64,000 nucleotides of DNA from Sphingomonadaceae bacterium (GCA_947473355.1 CANJCQ010000010.1:1-64000), one strand, 5' to 3'. Positions 16,582 through 26,015 are shown, counted from the stretch's first letter. Notes: generated by a model from the sequence alone, not told the origin. Numbers and translations are program-made.

Positions 16582-17355
16582 CTATTTTCTTTCGGCAAAC
16601 ACCGCTTCGGGCGCGACATAGCGCGTGGTCGAAATGCCGCCATCGACGGCGATCGTCTGTCCGTTGATCATTCCGGCCTCGTCGCTGCACAGGAAGGCTA
16701 CAGTGTTGGCCACATCCTCGACAGTGCACTGACGGTCTGCGGGAGTGAGCTCAAAATTGGTGCGCGCGAAGAAATCGAGCTCCCAATAAGCGTCGGTCAT
16801 CTCGGTGCGGACTACCGTCGGCGCGATGTAGTTGGTGCGGATGCCCTTGGCGCCATATTCCGCTGCCATGGTCTGCGTGAGGCCGATCTGCCCAGCCTTA
16901 ACGAAGGAATAGGCCCCGCCCCCCGGCGTGCCGTAGATGCCCCAGGTAGAGCCGATGAAAATGATCGAGCTGCCCGGCCCCATGTGCGTCAAGGCTTCGC
17001 GGCTGAGCCGGAATGGCGCGCGGGCGGAAATGGCGAGCACTTCGTCGAGCATCTCGTCGGTAGTATCGTGGACCGGGCCGAAGTTGAACGAACCGGCATT
17101 GTTGACCAGAATATCAAGACGTCCGAATGCGGCGATTGCCTTGTCGACGATAGCCTTGGGGGCGCCATCTGCCGTGACATCGGTGGCAATGTAATCGAAC
17201 TCCATCGACCCGCCGAGCGCATCCTTGAGCTTCTTCAATTTGGCCTCGGTCCGCCCGGTGCCGATAACCTTGACGCCTTTACTACCGAGCTTGCGGACGA
17301 TGCCTTCGCCGATCCCGCCTGCGGCGCCGGTGACGATTGCGACTTTGCCTTGCAT
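16582..17355 (-). CDS. Short-chain dehydrogenase/reductase (SDR)
   Basis: 257 residues with TGAAGGIG, VNNAG and a catalytic Ser with YSFVK, all complete. The typical C-terminal ending of the family (INGQTIAVDGG) is followed by 18 further residues. The Shine-Dalgarno AGGAGG lies 6 to 10 bases before the ATG and directly abuts the palindromic element at 17370-17489. The element separates it from the upstream KstD-like gene on the same strand, so both are probably on one transcript. A 3-oxo/3-hydroxy conversion is plausible, with substrate unknown. Confidence 0.9.
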   Translation of the reverse strand: MQGKVAIVTGAAGGIGEGIVRKLGSKGVKVIGTGRTEAKLKKLKDALGGSMEFDYIATDVTADGAPKAIVDKAIAAFGRLDILVNNAGSFNFGPVHDTTDEMLDEVLAISARAPFRLSREALTHMGPGSSIIFIGSTWGIYGTPGGGAYSFVKAGQIGLTQTMAAEYGAKGIRTNYIAPTVVRTEMTDAYWELDFFARTNFELTPADRQCTVEDVANTVAFLCSDEAGMINGQTIAVDGGISTTRYVAPEAVFAERK

Positions 17356-17369
17356 TTAATCTTCCTCCT

Positions 17370-17489
17370 AAATCCTCCACGAGCTTGTCTCGGAGAGGTG
17401 GCAGCGCGAAGCGCTGACGGAGGGGGAATGCCCCTCCACCACCCGCAACACGGGCGGTCCCCCTCCCCGAGCAAGCTCGGGGAGGATTT
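17370..17489. repeat. Palindromic intergenic element, copy 1 of 2
   Basis: A 120-base element with terminal inverted repeats of 18 bases, AAATCCTCCACGAGCTTG at the left and CAAGCTCGGGGAGGATTT at the right, with one mismatch. Inside it are further palindromic GC-rich blocks (CCCCTCCACCACCCGC and its partners). It shares sequence with the copy at 35911-36037. It ends 2 bases from the stop of the KstD-like gene and begins at the edge of the Shine-Dalgarno of the SDR gene, so it fills the whole intercistronic gap. No transposase is present, so it looks like a MITE or REP-type unit. Confidence 0.85.
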
Positions 17490-17491
17490 GA

Positions 17492-19207
17492 TTAACCCCG
17501 CTGGTTCCCCGACCGCTCTGCAATATCATTTGCCGCAATATAGGCGAAAGTCAGCGCCGGGCCGATGGTTGCCCCCGCTCCCGGATAGATATTGCCAAAC
17601 GGCGTGCCTGCCTGATTGCCCGCCGCATAGAGCCCGGAAATCGGATTGCCGGCACCATCCAGAACGCGTGCCCGCGAATCGCACTTGAGCCCGCCCTTGG
17701 TGCCAAGATCGCCTGCGTTGATCGGCACGGCATAATAGGGCGCAGTGTCGATCGGGCCGAGGTTGGGATTGGGCGAAACAGTCGGATCGCCGAAAAACTG
17801 GTCGTAGATGTTCATACCCTTGCCGAATTCGGGATCGATTCCGGTCTTGGAATATTCGTTGTTCCGGCGGATCGTCTCCTGCAGCGCCTCGACAGGCACC
17901 TTGATCTGCTTTGCCAGTCCTTCAATCGTATTGTCGCGGAACACATAGTGCCCCCACCAGTCCTTGGGGATCTTGCGTTCGGGCGTATGCGCCAGCGGCA
18001 TCAGCCCGCCCGAGCTGAACTTGCGGCGGAACTTGGTGTCGAACACATGCCAGCACGGCAGGTTCGCGCCCGTCGCCTTGTGATCGCGGATCATGCCCTG
18101 GCCGAACTGGTCATAGCCGCAGGCCTCATCAACGAAGCGCACCCCGTTGCGGTTGACGCAGACCGACCACGGGCGGCCGACGTCAAATGCGGCTTGATGG
18201 ATTTCGTGGAAGTTCGATGCCCCCGGTGCGGGCAGGGTCATGGTCGGAATGAACCAGCCTTCCTCAGTGTGTTCGGTTGCCGCGCCGATCTTCTCCGCCG
18301 CGATCAGCCCCTCACCGCGATTGGCGTCTTCGGGCGATGAGGAATGGCGGGTGAGCCCCGGGAAGGGGAAGAACCGGTCGCGCAGTTCCTGGTTCCACTC
18401 GAAACCGCCCGCCGCCAGCATCACTCCATGCCGCGCGTTGATCGCATAGTGACGGCCAAAATTGCTGACTTCGACGCCCGTGACGCGCCCGCTGGCATCG
18501 ACCAGCAATTGCTCGAATGTGGTATCAAGCCGCACTTCGACGCCGCGCTTGAAGACCTGCTGATAGATCCGCCCCATCAGGGCCGCGCCCTGAACGAAGC
18601 GCTTGTCGCGGGCTGATAGTGCGCGGGTCGAACGGTCCGCCCAATAGCGCGCGATGACCTTGGCCGCCGTCTGGCGCCAGCCTTTCGACTGCATCATCAG
18701 CGGGAACATCTCGGAGAGATCCAGCGAATAACGGCCGAACAACTTGAAGCGGTTGAACTGCTCGCGCATCAGGTCATAGCGATCATCGCCGAGTTCGCGC
18801 CCGTCGAAGATCGGCGCGATCACCGCACGGTCAGTCCGCGCGCCCGGCTTGAGCGCTTCGTAGTCGGGCCATGCCGCGACGACCAGCTCGACGCCCGTGT
18901 CCCTCAGATAGTGCGCCATCTCGCTGGCGGTATCGACATATGTCTCCAACCGCTCGCGGTCGACCGGCTTGGTGATGATAGAATCGAGATATTCAAGCGA
19001 GCTTTCGCGGCTGTCGCCCGCATCGCCATCGAGCCGGTGATTGGGCAGCCACATCACCCCGCCAGAAACCGCCGAAGTGCCGCCGAACTTCTGGGCCTTT
19101 TCGATGATCAGTGCTTTCAGCCCCTGATCGGCGAGCCGCAGCGCCGTCATCGCTCCGGCCGCACCCGAACCCACTACGATAACGTCATAAGTCTCAACTT
19201 CTGCCAC
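17492..19207 (-). CDS. KstD-like FAD-dependent dehydrogenase
   Basis: 571 residues. DVIVVGSGAAGAMTALRLA is the FAD Rossmann motif, FGGTSAVSGGVMWLPNH the conserved loop of the 3-ketosteroid-delta1-dehydrogenase and fumarate reductase flavoprotein group, and PYYAVPINAGDLGTKGGL matches the KstD active-site Tyr and Gly region. The C-terminal GNIYPGAGATIGPALTFAYIA closes the FAD site. I start at GTG 19207 because GGGAGG lies about 6 bases before it. Family members remove hydrogens next to a ketone in an alicyclic ring. A 3-ketosteroid substrate is possible but not proven. Confidence 0.88.
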   Translation of the reverse strand: MAEVETYDVIVVGSGAAGAMTALRLADQGLKALIIEKAQKFGGTSAVSGGVMWLPNHRLDGDAGDSRESSLEYLDSIITKPVDRERLETYVDTASEMAHYLRDTGVELVVAAWPDYEALKPGARTDRAVIAPIFDGRELGDDRYDLMREQFNRFKLFGRYSLDLSEMFPLMMQSKGWRQTAAKVIARYWADRSTRALSARDKRFVQGAALMGRIYQQVFKRGVEVRLDTTFEQLLVDASGRVTGVEVSNFGRHYAINARHGVMLAAGGFEWNQELRDRFFPFPGLTRHSSSPEDANRGEGLIAAEKIGAATEHTEEGWFIPTMTLPAPGASNFHEIHQAAFDVGRPWSVCVNRNGVRFVDEACGYDQFGQGMIRDHKATGANLPCWHVFDTKFRRKFSSGGLMPLAHTPERKIPKDWWGHYVFRDNTIEGLAKQIKVPVEALQETIRRNNEYSKTGIDPEFGKGMNIYDQFFGDPTVSPNPNLGPIDTAPYYAVPINAGDLGTKGGLKCDSRARVLDGAGNPISGLYAAGNQAGTPFGNIYPGAGATIGPALTFAYIAANDIAERSGNQRG

Positions 19208-19329
19208 GCAAATCCTCCCGGCTTCCCTTGCACGCGCTGTGCGGCTATCGGCCACTGCTTAGTGCTAAAGGCCATGTTGCGACGGCTGGGCTTTCGCTGC
19301 AAGGGCGTAATGCGAGACAGGTGAGGTAA

Positions 19330-19644
19330 ATGAGCGAGAAAACATTCATCGCCGCGGCAAAGCTGGACGAAGTTCCGCCCGCGACCAAGAAGTTGGTGAC
19401 CCTGAACGGCATCGAAGTGCTGCTGTGCAACAGCAAGGACAAGCTGTTCGCCGTGCGCAACCTGTGCAGCCATGCCTATGAGAAGCTCGATTGCGGGCGG
19501 ATGAAGAACGGCTGGATTTCGTGTCCGGTGCACGGCGCAAGGTTTGATCTGGAGACTGGTGCAGCGATGAACCCGCCGGCAGTGATGCCGGTTGAAACCT
19601 ATGCGGTGCGCATTGTCGGCGATGTGATTGAGGTAGAGATATGA
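19330..19644 (+). CDS. Rieske-type ferredoxin
   Basis: 104 residues. Cys46, His48, Cys65 and His68 (NLCSHAYE and SCPVHGARFDL) are the four ligands of a Rieske [2Fe-2S] cluster. The size fits a stand-alone ferredoxin of a ring-hydroxylating dioxygenase or P450 system. Its stop overlaps the next acyl-CoA dehydrogenase start (ATGA at 19641). No terminal oxygenase or reductase is beside it, so its partner lies elsewhere. The two P450s of this window are candidates. Confidence 0.93.
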   Translation: MSEKTFIAAAKLDEVPPATKKLVTLNGIEVLLCNSKDKLFAVRNLCSHAYEKLDCGRMKNGWISCPVHGARFDLETGAAMNPPAVMPVETYAVRIVGDVIEVEI

Positions 19645-20828
19645 GCGACGACGCCCACCTCATTTCGCTGCGCGACGAAGTCCGCACATGGCTCGAAGCT
19701 AATGCCCCCAAAGGCTGGCGGGATGCCTATGCGGGCATGACCCACGCCGAATTCGCCCAGGCCCAGCGCGACTGGTTCCAGACGCTGGTGCGCGGCGGCT
19801 ATGCGATCCCTCACTGGCCCAAGGAATGGCCGGGCGGCGGGCGCAGTCTGGCCGAACAGAAGGTGATCTACGAGGAACTGGCTCAGGCCGATTGCCCGCG
19901 CCTGCTGCTGTCGTTCGTTTCGACCTATCATGCCGCATCGACCCTGATGGAATGCGGCAACGATACGCAAAAGGCGCGCTATCTGCCGCGCATTCTTGAA
20001 GGCGAAACCTGGTGCCAGGGCTTCTCCGAGCCCGGCGCGGGATCGGACCTCGCCAGCCTCAAGTGCAAGGCGGAGCGGCGCGGTGATGTTTATGTCATCA
20101 ACGGCCAGAAGGTCTGGTCAACCATGGCGCAATATGCCGACAAATGCCTGCTGCTGGTCCGTACCAACAGCGAAGGCGCCAAGCAGGCCGGGATCACTTT
20201 CCTGCTGATGGACATGAAGGCCAAGGGCGTCACCGTAAAGCCGATCAACCAGATCCAGGGCGATCAGGAATTCTGCGAAATGTTCCTCGACGATGTCGAG
20301 GTGCCAGTGGAGGAACGCGTTGGCGAGGAGAATGCAGGCTGGGCCGTGGCGCAGGCGACACTGTCGTCCGAACGCGGGCTCACCCTGATGGAACTTTCCT
20401 ACCGCATGCGCGGCGCACTGCGGCGCGTCGCCGGGCTGATCCGCCAGCATGGCCGCGAGAACGACCAGGGCATTCTGCGCGATTTCGGCCAGCTAGTCGC
20501 CCGGGTCGACAGCGCCTGCGCGATTGCCGACCAGTTTTTGCTCAACCGCATGAACGGCATCGAGCGCGTCGGCGATGCTTCTGTCGTCAAGAATACCTAC
20601 AGCCGGGTTTTGCGCGAATATTCGCTGCTCGGCCTGCGGCTCGGCGGGCTGGAAGAACAGACCCGCCATGCCATCACCTATGGCGATCTCAACACCGGCA
20701 ACTGGATGGCCGATTTCATGAACAGCTACGCCTGGACCATCGCCGGGGGCAGCGAGGAAGTGCAGCGCAATATCGTGGCCGAGCGCATGCTGGAAATGCA
20801 GCGCGAGCCGAAGGGGTGGGCAGCATGA
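19641..20828 (+). CDS. Acyl-CoA dehydrogenase, long subunit of a second pair
   Basis: 395 residues. CQGFSEPGAGSDLASLKCK and VINGQKVWSTMAQYADKCLL are the family signatures, and GGSEEVQRNIVAERMLEM the C-terminal FAD-contact motif. It should oxidise an acyl-CoA to the enoyl-CoA and feed ETF. It is coupled upstream to the Rieske ferredoxin (ATGA) and downstream to the short subunit (ATGA at 20825-20828). The sequence differs from the long subunit at 11378-12523, so the two pairs probably take different CoA esters. Confidence 0.93.
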   Translation: MSDDAHLISLRDEVRTWLEANAPKGWRDAYAGMTHAEFAQAQRDWFQTLVRGGYAIPHWPKEWPGGGRSLAEQKVIYEELAQADCPRLLLSFVSTYHAASTLMECGNDTQKARYLPRILEGETWCQGFSEPGAGSDLASLKCKAERRGDVYVINGQKVWSTMAQYADKCLLLVRTNSEGAKQAGITFLLMDMKAKGVTVKPINQIQGDQEFCEMFLDDVEVPVEERVGEENAGWAVAQATLSSERGLTLMELSYRMRGALRRVAGLIRQHGRENDQGILRDFGQLVARVDSACAIADQFLLNRMNGIERVGDASVVKNTYSRVLREYSLLGLRLGGLEEQTRHAITYGDLNTGNWMADFMNSYAWTIAGGSEEVQRNIVAERMLEMQREPKGWAA

Positions 20829-21844
20829 TCGAACTTTCCGAACTGCAGGACGCCGCGAGCAAAGCCTTCCCCGCCGATCAACTGCGCCCGGAGCGCGACG
20901 CGGCTTGGCAGCTCGCCGCCGAAATGGGCTGGCTGATGATGCCGGTTTCCGAGGAAGCTGGCGGACTCGGCCTTGGCCGCGATGCCAGTGCCACTGTGCT
21001 GTGCGAAATGGGCCGGGTGCTCGGTACCGCCCCGCTGATCTCTGCGCTGTTGACCGTGCAGGCGCTGGGCGAAGCGAGCGAACTTACCGACCAGCAAGGC
21101 TGGATCGAGCGCGCCTGCGCGGGTGAATATATCGCGATGAACCTTGACCGGGCGACGATCTCGCTTGGCGCTGGCGATGTGCTCGATGCCACGCTCCCCG
21201 CCGTGCCCGATGCCGACATGGCCAGCCACACCTTGGTGTTCGGGCCGGAATTCTGTGCGCTGGTGCCGCTCGATGCGCCGGGCGTCACCGTCACCGAACG
21301 CCACATGTGGGATGAAAGCCGCCGTCTGTTTGACGTTACGGTAGCGGACCACACAATCGAACCCGGCATGTTCCTCGCAAAGGGTGCCGCTGCCACTGCC
21401 ATTGGCGACGCCTTGCGCACCGGACTGGTGCTGGCAGTCGCCGCGGACAGCCTCGGTGGGGCCGCCGCGTGCCTTTCCATGACCGTGGAATACCTCAAGA
21501 CTCGTCGCCAGTTTGACCGCCCGCTCGCCATGTTCCAGGCGCTCAAACACCGCTGCGCCGACCTTAAAATCGAGCTCGGTGCCGCCGAAGCTCTGCTGTG
21601 GGCGCGCGCCGGCGATGAAGCTGCGACAACCACCGACATTGGCTCCGCCAAGGTTCTCGCTTGCGACATTTTCCGTAAAATCGCCGAGGAGGCAATCCAG
21701 CTGCATGGCGGCATCGGCCTCACCGACGAGCACATGTGCCACCTGTTCATGAAACGCGCGATGCTCAACCTGCAGCTGGGCGGTGATCTGGATGTCTGGC
21801 GTGAGCGGGCGGGACGGCAGGTGCTGGCGAGTTTTGCGGACTGA
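20825..21844 (+). CDS. Acyl-CoA dehydrogenase, short subunit of a second pair
   Basis: 339 residues. The frame extends upstream into the long-subunit gene, but protein similarity begins at the ATG at 20825, which overlaps the TGA of that gene. EYLKTRRQFDRPLAMFQALKHR and IQLHGGIGLTDEHMCHLFMKRA are the C-terminal domain signatures. HGGIG with Thr-Asp-Glu fits the non-catalytic or pseudo-symmetric subunit of heteromeric dehydrogenases. It should form one enzyme with the long subunit. An AraC gene ends immediately after it on the other strand. Confidence 0.9.
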   Translation: MIELSELQDAASKAFPADQLRPERDAAWQLAAEMGWLMMPVSEEAGGLGLGRDASATVLCEMGRVLGTAPLISALLTVQALGEASELTDQQGWIERACAGEYIAMNLDRATISLGAGDVLDATLPAVPDADMASHTLVFGPEFCALVPLDAPGVTVTERHMWDESRRLFDVTVADHTIEPGMFLAKGAAATAIGDALRTGLVLAVAADSLGGAAACLSMTVEYLKTRRQFDRPLAMFQALKHRCADLKIELGAAEALLWARAGDEAATTTDIGSAKVLACDIFRKIAEEAIQLHGGIGLTDEHMCHLFMKRAMLNLQLGGDLDVWRERAGRQVLASFAD

Positions 21845-22633
21845 TCAATTTATCGATGGCCGTTTCATCCGCCGGTATTCGGAGGGCGCCATGCCCACAG
21901 CATGCCGGAACGCCTTGGCAAAAGCAGCCTGATTCTCATAGCCAACGTCCGCAGCAATGCCGCCGATTGTTTCGTCCGTCGAATCGATCTTTTCGATCGC
22001 GGTGAGGATGCGCAGACGGCGGCGATAAGCCGCCCAGTTCATCCCAGTCTCGGCTGAAAACTTTCTGCGCAATGAGCGCTCGGATAGTGCAGACTGGCGA
22101 CAAAGCTGGCCAAACGTGATCGTGGCAAGCGAACTGCGCATTGTCTCTATCACCGCTTCGATTTTAGGATTGCGGCAACTGGGCAGCGCCAGCTGCACCT
22201 CGTCGGCAATCCATTCAGGGCAAAGTCTGGCCATGCAGGCAAAATAGGCGCGGCTGTCGTCGTCCTCCGCGCTTCCCAGTGGCCAGCGCATGGCATGGGC
22301 AATCATCTCGCGCAGCAATATAGGCGCGCGGACCACCCGCAAGCGCTCGCCCGCCATCGGCACAAGCTCTGCTGACAGGAATACCGATCCCGAATGCACC
22401 TGCTGAATGCGCGTGCGATGGACCACTCCAGCAGGAATCCAAGCGGCGAACTGATGCGGAATACGAAACCTGGCCGCAGCCCCGTCTACATCGACCGAAC
22501 CGGCGAAGGCATAAAGCAGCTGGTGCATTTCGTGATAATGCCAGGGCGAATCGACCTGCCACCCGTCGCTGTCGTGTCCGCCACCCATCACCGGAATGGC
22601 TGAATCGTGCATCTGGACAAGCCGGGCATCCAT
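21845..22633 (-). CDS. AraC-family transcriptional regulator
   Basis: 262 residues. An N-terminal cupin-like sensor (HYHEMHQLLYAFAGSV, about residues 32-47) is followed by a C-terminal double HTH: LCRQSALSERSLRRKF and IAADVGYENQAAFAKAFRHAVG. The PSEYRR end is typical. It probably senses a small molecule. It is convergent with the second acyl-CoA dehydrogenase pair (its stop begins one base after theirs) and divergent from the methyltransferase. Control of either neighbour is inference. In the 110-base divergent gap I saw no clear operator. Confidence 0.93.
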   Translation of the reverse strand: MDARLVQMHDSAIPVMGGGHDSDGWQVDSPWHYHEMHQLLYAFAGSVDVDGAAARFRIPHQFAAWIPAGVVHRTRIQQVHSGSVFLSAELVPMAGERLRVVRAPILLREMIAHAMRWPLGSAEDDDSRAYFACMARLCPEWIADEVQLALPSCRNPKIEAVIETMRSSLATITFGQLCRQSALSERSLRRKFSAETGMNWAAYRRRLRILTAIEKIDSTDETIGGIAADVGYENQAAFAKAFRHAVGMAPSEYRRMKRPSIN

Positions 22634-22743
22634 ATTTCGAATCCTTTGGCCGTTTCAACGCCAACTCTGGCCGATGCACGTGCTTTGGCCAAGACAGTAT
22701 GTGCTAGTCATCACCGCAGAGAATTGATCGTGGGAGAAACTCC

Positions 22744-23526
22744 ATGCCCGAAACATCGCTCCACAACGAAAAGATCGTTGATCAGCACACGCAGCAGGCT
22801 TCCGGCTATGCAAAGCTGACTGGCAGTATGGCCGGGCAACAACGTGTGCCCCGTCACCTGGCGATCGGTGCCCGCCCCGACGATGAGCTGCTCGATATAG
22901 CCTGCGGACCCGGTTCGCTGACTCTCGCTCTAGCCCCGCATGTTGCAAGGGCGACGGGTTTCGATATCACACCGGCGATGCTCGATCAGGCCCGCGCCGC
23001 GCAGAGCAAAGCGGATATTCAGAATGTCGAATGGGTGCAAGGCGATGCCGCCGCGCTGCCATTTGCCGATGGCAGCTTTACCCTTGTGACGTGCAGCGCG
23101 GCGTTCCACCACTTCGAAAATCCGGCAGGAATTCTCGCCGAGATGGTGCGGGTGTGCAGTCCGGGCGGCAGGGTTGTCGTCAGCGACGTCACCCCCGATG
23201 CGGACAAGACATCGGCCTACGACCGCATGGAAAAAATGCGCGATCCCTCGCATGGCCATGCGCATAGTGTTCCGGAACTGGTGGCATTGGGGCGCGGGCA
23301 ATATCTGGGCGATCCTTCGATACAGACCAGCCTGGCCGGTCCGATGTCCTATGAGGCAGTCCTCGCCACGTCATTTCCCGAGCAATTTACCCGGGACCAA
23401 CTTCTCGAATTGATGCGCGATGATGCCCGTTGCAGGGCGGACAGTAACGGCTTCAAGGCCGAACTAGCTGATGGCGAAGTGCTTGTGACATACCCGATGT
23501 CAACTATGATCTGGACCAAACGCTGA
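22744..23526 (+). CDS. Class I SAM-dependent methyltransferase
   Basis: 260 residues. LLDIACGPGSLTLALAP is motif I of class I methyltransferases, and the VQGDAAALPFADGSF block and AAFHHFENP fit motifs II and III of the UbiE/Coq5-like (Methyltransf_11) group. It lacks the residues that would point to ubiquinone biosynthesis specifically. Histidines at the AAFHHF position resemble small-molecule methylases and detoxification enzymes. It stands alone, with the AraC gene divergent and an SDR gene convergent after 10 bases. The substrate is unknown. Confidence 0.85.
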   Translation: MPETSLHNEKIVDQHTQQASGYAKLTGSMAGQQRVPRHLAIGARPDDELLDIACGPGSLTLALAPHVARATGFDITPAMLDQARAAQSKADIQNVEWVQGDAAALPFADGSFTLVTCSAAFHHFENPAGILAEMVRVCSPGGRVVVSDVTPDADKTSAYDRMEKMRDPSHGHAHSVPELVALGRGQYLGDPSIQTSLAGPMSYEAVLATSFPEQFTRDQLLELMRDDARCRADSNGFKAELADGEVLVTYPMSTMIWTKR

Positions 23527-23536
23527 CAATTGCGAA

Positions 23537-24301
23537 TCACGGCCGCATCAGCCCGCCGCCGTTCACGCTGATATCCTGTCCGGTGATATAGCTGCCTTCA
23601 TCGGACATGATCAGCGCGCCCATCGCCGCGATGTCGATTGGCCGGCCCAGCCTGCCGATCAAGGTTGCCCTGGTGAATTCCTCGACGATCTCTGCAGGCA
23701 TCACCTCGGCAAACCGCGGATGCGCCACCACGCCGGGCGAGATGACATTGGCACGGATGCCCTGCGCTCCGAACCGCCGCGCGACGTGGCGCATCAGGGC
23801 GTGGGCGGCTATCTTGCTCATTGCATAGCCAACCCGGACCGTCTCGCCCATGAAGGCCGCGTCCGAGCTGGTATAGACCATCGAGCCACCCCCACGCGCC
23901 ACCATCGCCGGGACCGCAAAGCGGGTGCACAGCATAAAGCCACGCGCGCCAACATTCATCACATAGTCGAAGTCTTCCATCGGAATCGTGGTGACATCGT
24001 GCTCGGAATCTCCCGCATTGAACCCGGCGTAGTTGGCGTGGAACCCGTCGAGCCCGCCATAGGTTGCAACCGCTAGATCGACGATGGCCTTGATCGATTG
24101 CTCGTCGCCCCCGTCGAGGTAGGTTCCGACCACCGCCGCCCCCGTCGCGGCGATCTCGACTGCCACGGCCTTGGCCCTCTCTCCGTCGATGTCGCCCAGC
24201 ACCACCGAGGCCCCCTCGCTCGCATAGCGCCGTGCAAGCTCGTCCCCGATCCCGCCCGCGCCAGCCACAACGATGACTTTGCCAATCAGCCTGTCCTGCA
24301 T
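23537..24301 (-). CDS. SDR with altered motifs
   Basis: 254 residues. YAMSK supplies the catalytic Tyr and Lys and a Ser pair sits before it. The cofactor loop is GAGGIG, one residue shorter than the usual TGxxxGIG. The usual NNAG is HANYAG here, so the structural Asn positions differ. Its C-terminus ends in SVNGGG. The downstream end of the acyl-CoA ligase gene (24303) leaves only one base before it, so they form an operon. An oxidation or reduction of a CoA ester or ketone is likely. Confidence 0.86.
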   Translation of the reverse strand: MQDRLIGKVIVVAGAGGIGDELARRYASEGASVVLGDIDGERAKAVAVEIAATGAAVVGTYLDGGDEQSIKAIVDLAVATYGGLDGFHANYAGFNAGDSEHDVTTIPMEDFDYVMNVGARGFMLCTRFAVPAMVARGGGSMVYTSSDAAFMGETVRVGYAMSKIAAHALMRHVARRFGAQGIRANVISPGVVAHPRFAEVMPAEIVEEFTRATLIGRLGRPIDIAAMGALIMSDEGSYITGQDISVNGGGLMRP

Positions 24302-24302
24302 A

Positions 24303-26015
24303 TTACTCTCCCAATCGCGCTACCGCCAAAGCCCTCAGATCACTGGTTTTGATCTTCTCATTCCCAGTCAGCGCATAGTCCTCGTCCGCAAAGAACAGCA
24401 CCCGGCGCGGCACCTTGAAGCTCGCCACTTCCTTTTTGACGAAGGCCTGAATGTCAGCCTCGCTGAGCGTGACCCCATCAACAGGAACGATGCACGAGAC
24501 CACCATCTCGCCCAGCAGCCTGTCCGGCACGCCGAGCGTCTGCGTCCGCTTCACACCTGGAAATTTGACGATCACCTCGTCCACTTCCAGCGGGGCGACA
24601 TTGGCTCCGCCGGTTTTGATCATGTCGGTCAGCCGCCCCGACCAGAAGAACCGCCCCATCTCGTCGATAAAGCCGCCGTCGCCGGTATGATAGTATCCCT
24701 CGGCGTCAAAGCAGTCCTCGGGCGCCTTGCCGAGATAGCCCGACATCAGCGTCGGACCTTTTATGCAGAATTCGCCGATCATGCCCATCGGCACAATGTC
24801 GCCGGTATCCTGATCGACCATCTTGACCACATTGCCCGGCAGCGGCGCGCCCATTGAATCCTTATAGACCTCCGCCGGGGTGTCTGCGGCAAAGCCGGTG
24901 CAGACTGTCATGGTCTCGGTGGTGCCGAAGGCCATGGGCACATCCCAGCTGGTATCGACCGTGGGATGCTCCCAGATCATCTCGCCTCGGGGCACATATT
25001 TGAGGCTGGAGAGATCGACCGAGGACCAGTTCGCTGCCGTCTGCAACCGCGCCCACTGGTGCGGGCGGCCATTGATGAATGCGAGCTTCTCCTGCTCCAT
25101 CAAGGCTAGCGCTTCCTCGGCCTCGAAAAACCGCTGCAGCACCACTGTCCCGCCAGTCGAGAGCGCCGAGCCAACTACCATCGAGACATTGCCCGACCAG
25201 AAGAAACCATTGCCGGTCCAGGCGCGCACTGGCTCGCGCATGCAGAAAGTCTGCGGCCAGCGCCACCATTGGATGGTGAAGGCGCGCTGCGAATGGACGA
25301 TGCCCTTGGGCTGGCTGGTGGTGCCCGAAGAGAAGAAGATACCGCCAGTGTCGCTCGGCACAACGCTGTCGGCGCGGGCATAGACTTGCGCGTCGCTGAC
25401 ATGGCAACCGCGCGCGATAAAGCTGCTCCAGCCTCCAACCGCCCCGCCCTGCTCCGGCTCCGGCTCCAACGGATCGCTGCCTCCCGGCACGCCGCCCAGC
25501 GAAATCAAGCGGCCCAGGAAAGGGAACTTTTCGGAATTGAGGCCGCCCGGCGCACCTTGCGCAATCCCTGGATCAAGACCGACCAGCATCGCGTGGAAAT
25601 CGGTCTTGAGTACCTGGCTTTCAAACAGCAGCACAGAAATCTGCGAAGCCTTCAGCATGTAATCAAGCTCGGGCGCGGTCGAAAAGGTGCTCAGCGCCAC
25701 CGGCACGCCGCCCGCAAGCGAGATGCCGAACAGCGCGGCGAGGAATTCCGGCCGGTTGGTCATCAGGATCCCGACCCGGCCTTCCTTGCCTAGCTCGCAA
25801 GCGATCAGCGCCCGCGCCACTTCCAGTGAGCGCGCCAGCAGTTCATCATAGGACCACGACAGGCGCAACTCGCCGCTGCGCAAAACCATAGCTTCCGCCG
25901 GGCCATGGCGGCGGACAACTTCGCGCAGATAGCCGCCAATCGTCAGCGGACCGATTCCGGTCTCCTCAGCCAGTGGCCTGCCATGCGCTATCGACAGTTT
26001 TGTGTCTTCTCCCAT
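24303..26015 (-). CDS. AMP-forming acyl-CoA synthetase
   Basis: About 570 residues from the ATG at 26015. The frame is open 36 codons further, but that stretch overlaps the divergent promoter. The motifs FFSSGTTSQPKGIV (P-loop-like A3), AFGTTETM (A5), YHTGDGGF (A7), and the C-terminal GNEKIKTSDL (A10 with the catalytic Lys) are all present. It adenylates a carboxylic acid and makes the CoA ester. Aromatic and wide substrate-pocket residues (IQWWRWPQT) suggest a bulky acid. It is in an operon with the SDR at 23537 and divergent from the MDR gene. Confidence 0.9.
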   Translation of the reverse strand: MGEDTKLSIAHGRPLAEETGIGPLTIGGYLREVVRRHGPAEAMVLRSGELRLSWSYDELLARSLEVARALIACELGKEGRVGILMTNRPEFLAALFGISLAGGVPVALSTFSTAPELDYMLKASQISVLLFESQVLKTDFHAMLVGLDPGIAQGAPGGLNSEKFPFLGRLISLGGVPGGSDPLEPEPEQGGAVGGWSSFIARGCHVSDAQVYARADSVVPSDTGGIFFSSGTTSQPKGIVHSQRAFTIQWWRWPQTFCMREPVRAWTGNGFFWSGNVSMVVGSALSTGGTVVLQRFFEAEEALALMEQEKLAFINGRPHQWARLQTAANWSSVDLSSLKYVPRGEMIWEHPTVDTSWDVPMAFGTTETMTVCTGFAADTPAEVYKDSMGAPLPGNVVKMVDQDTGDIVPMGMIGEFCIKGPTLMSGYLGKAPEDCFDAEGYYHTGDGGFIDEMGRFFWSGRLTDMIKTGGANVAPLEVDEVIVKFPGVKRTQTLGVPDRLLGEMVVSCIVPVDGVTLSEADIQAFVKKEVASFKVPRRVLFFADEDYALTGNEKIKTSDLRALAVARLGE

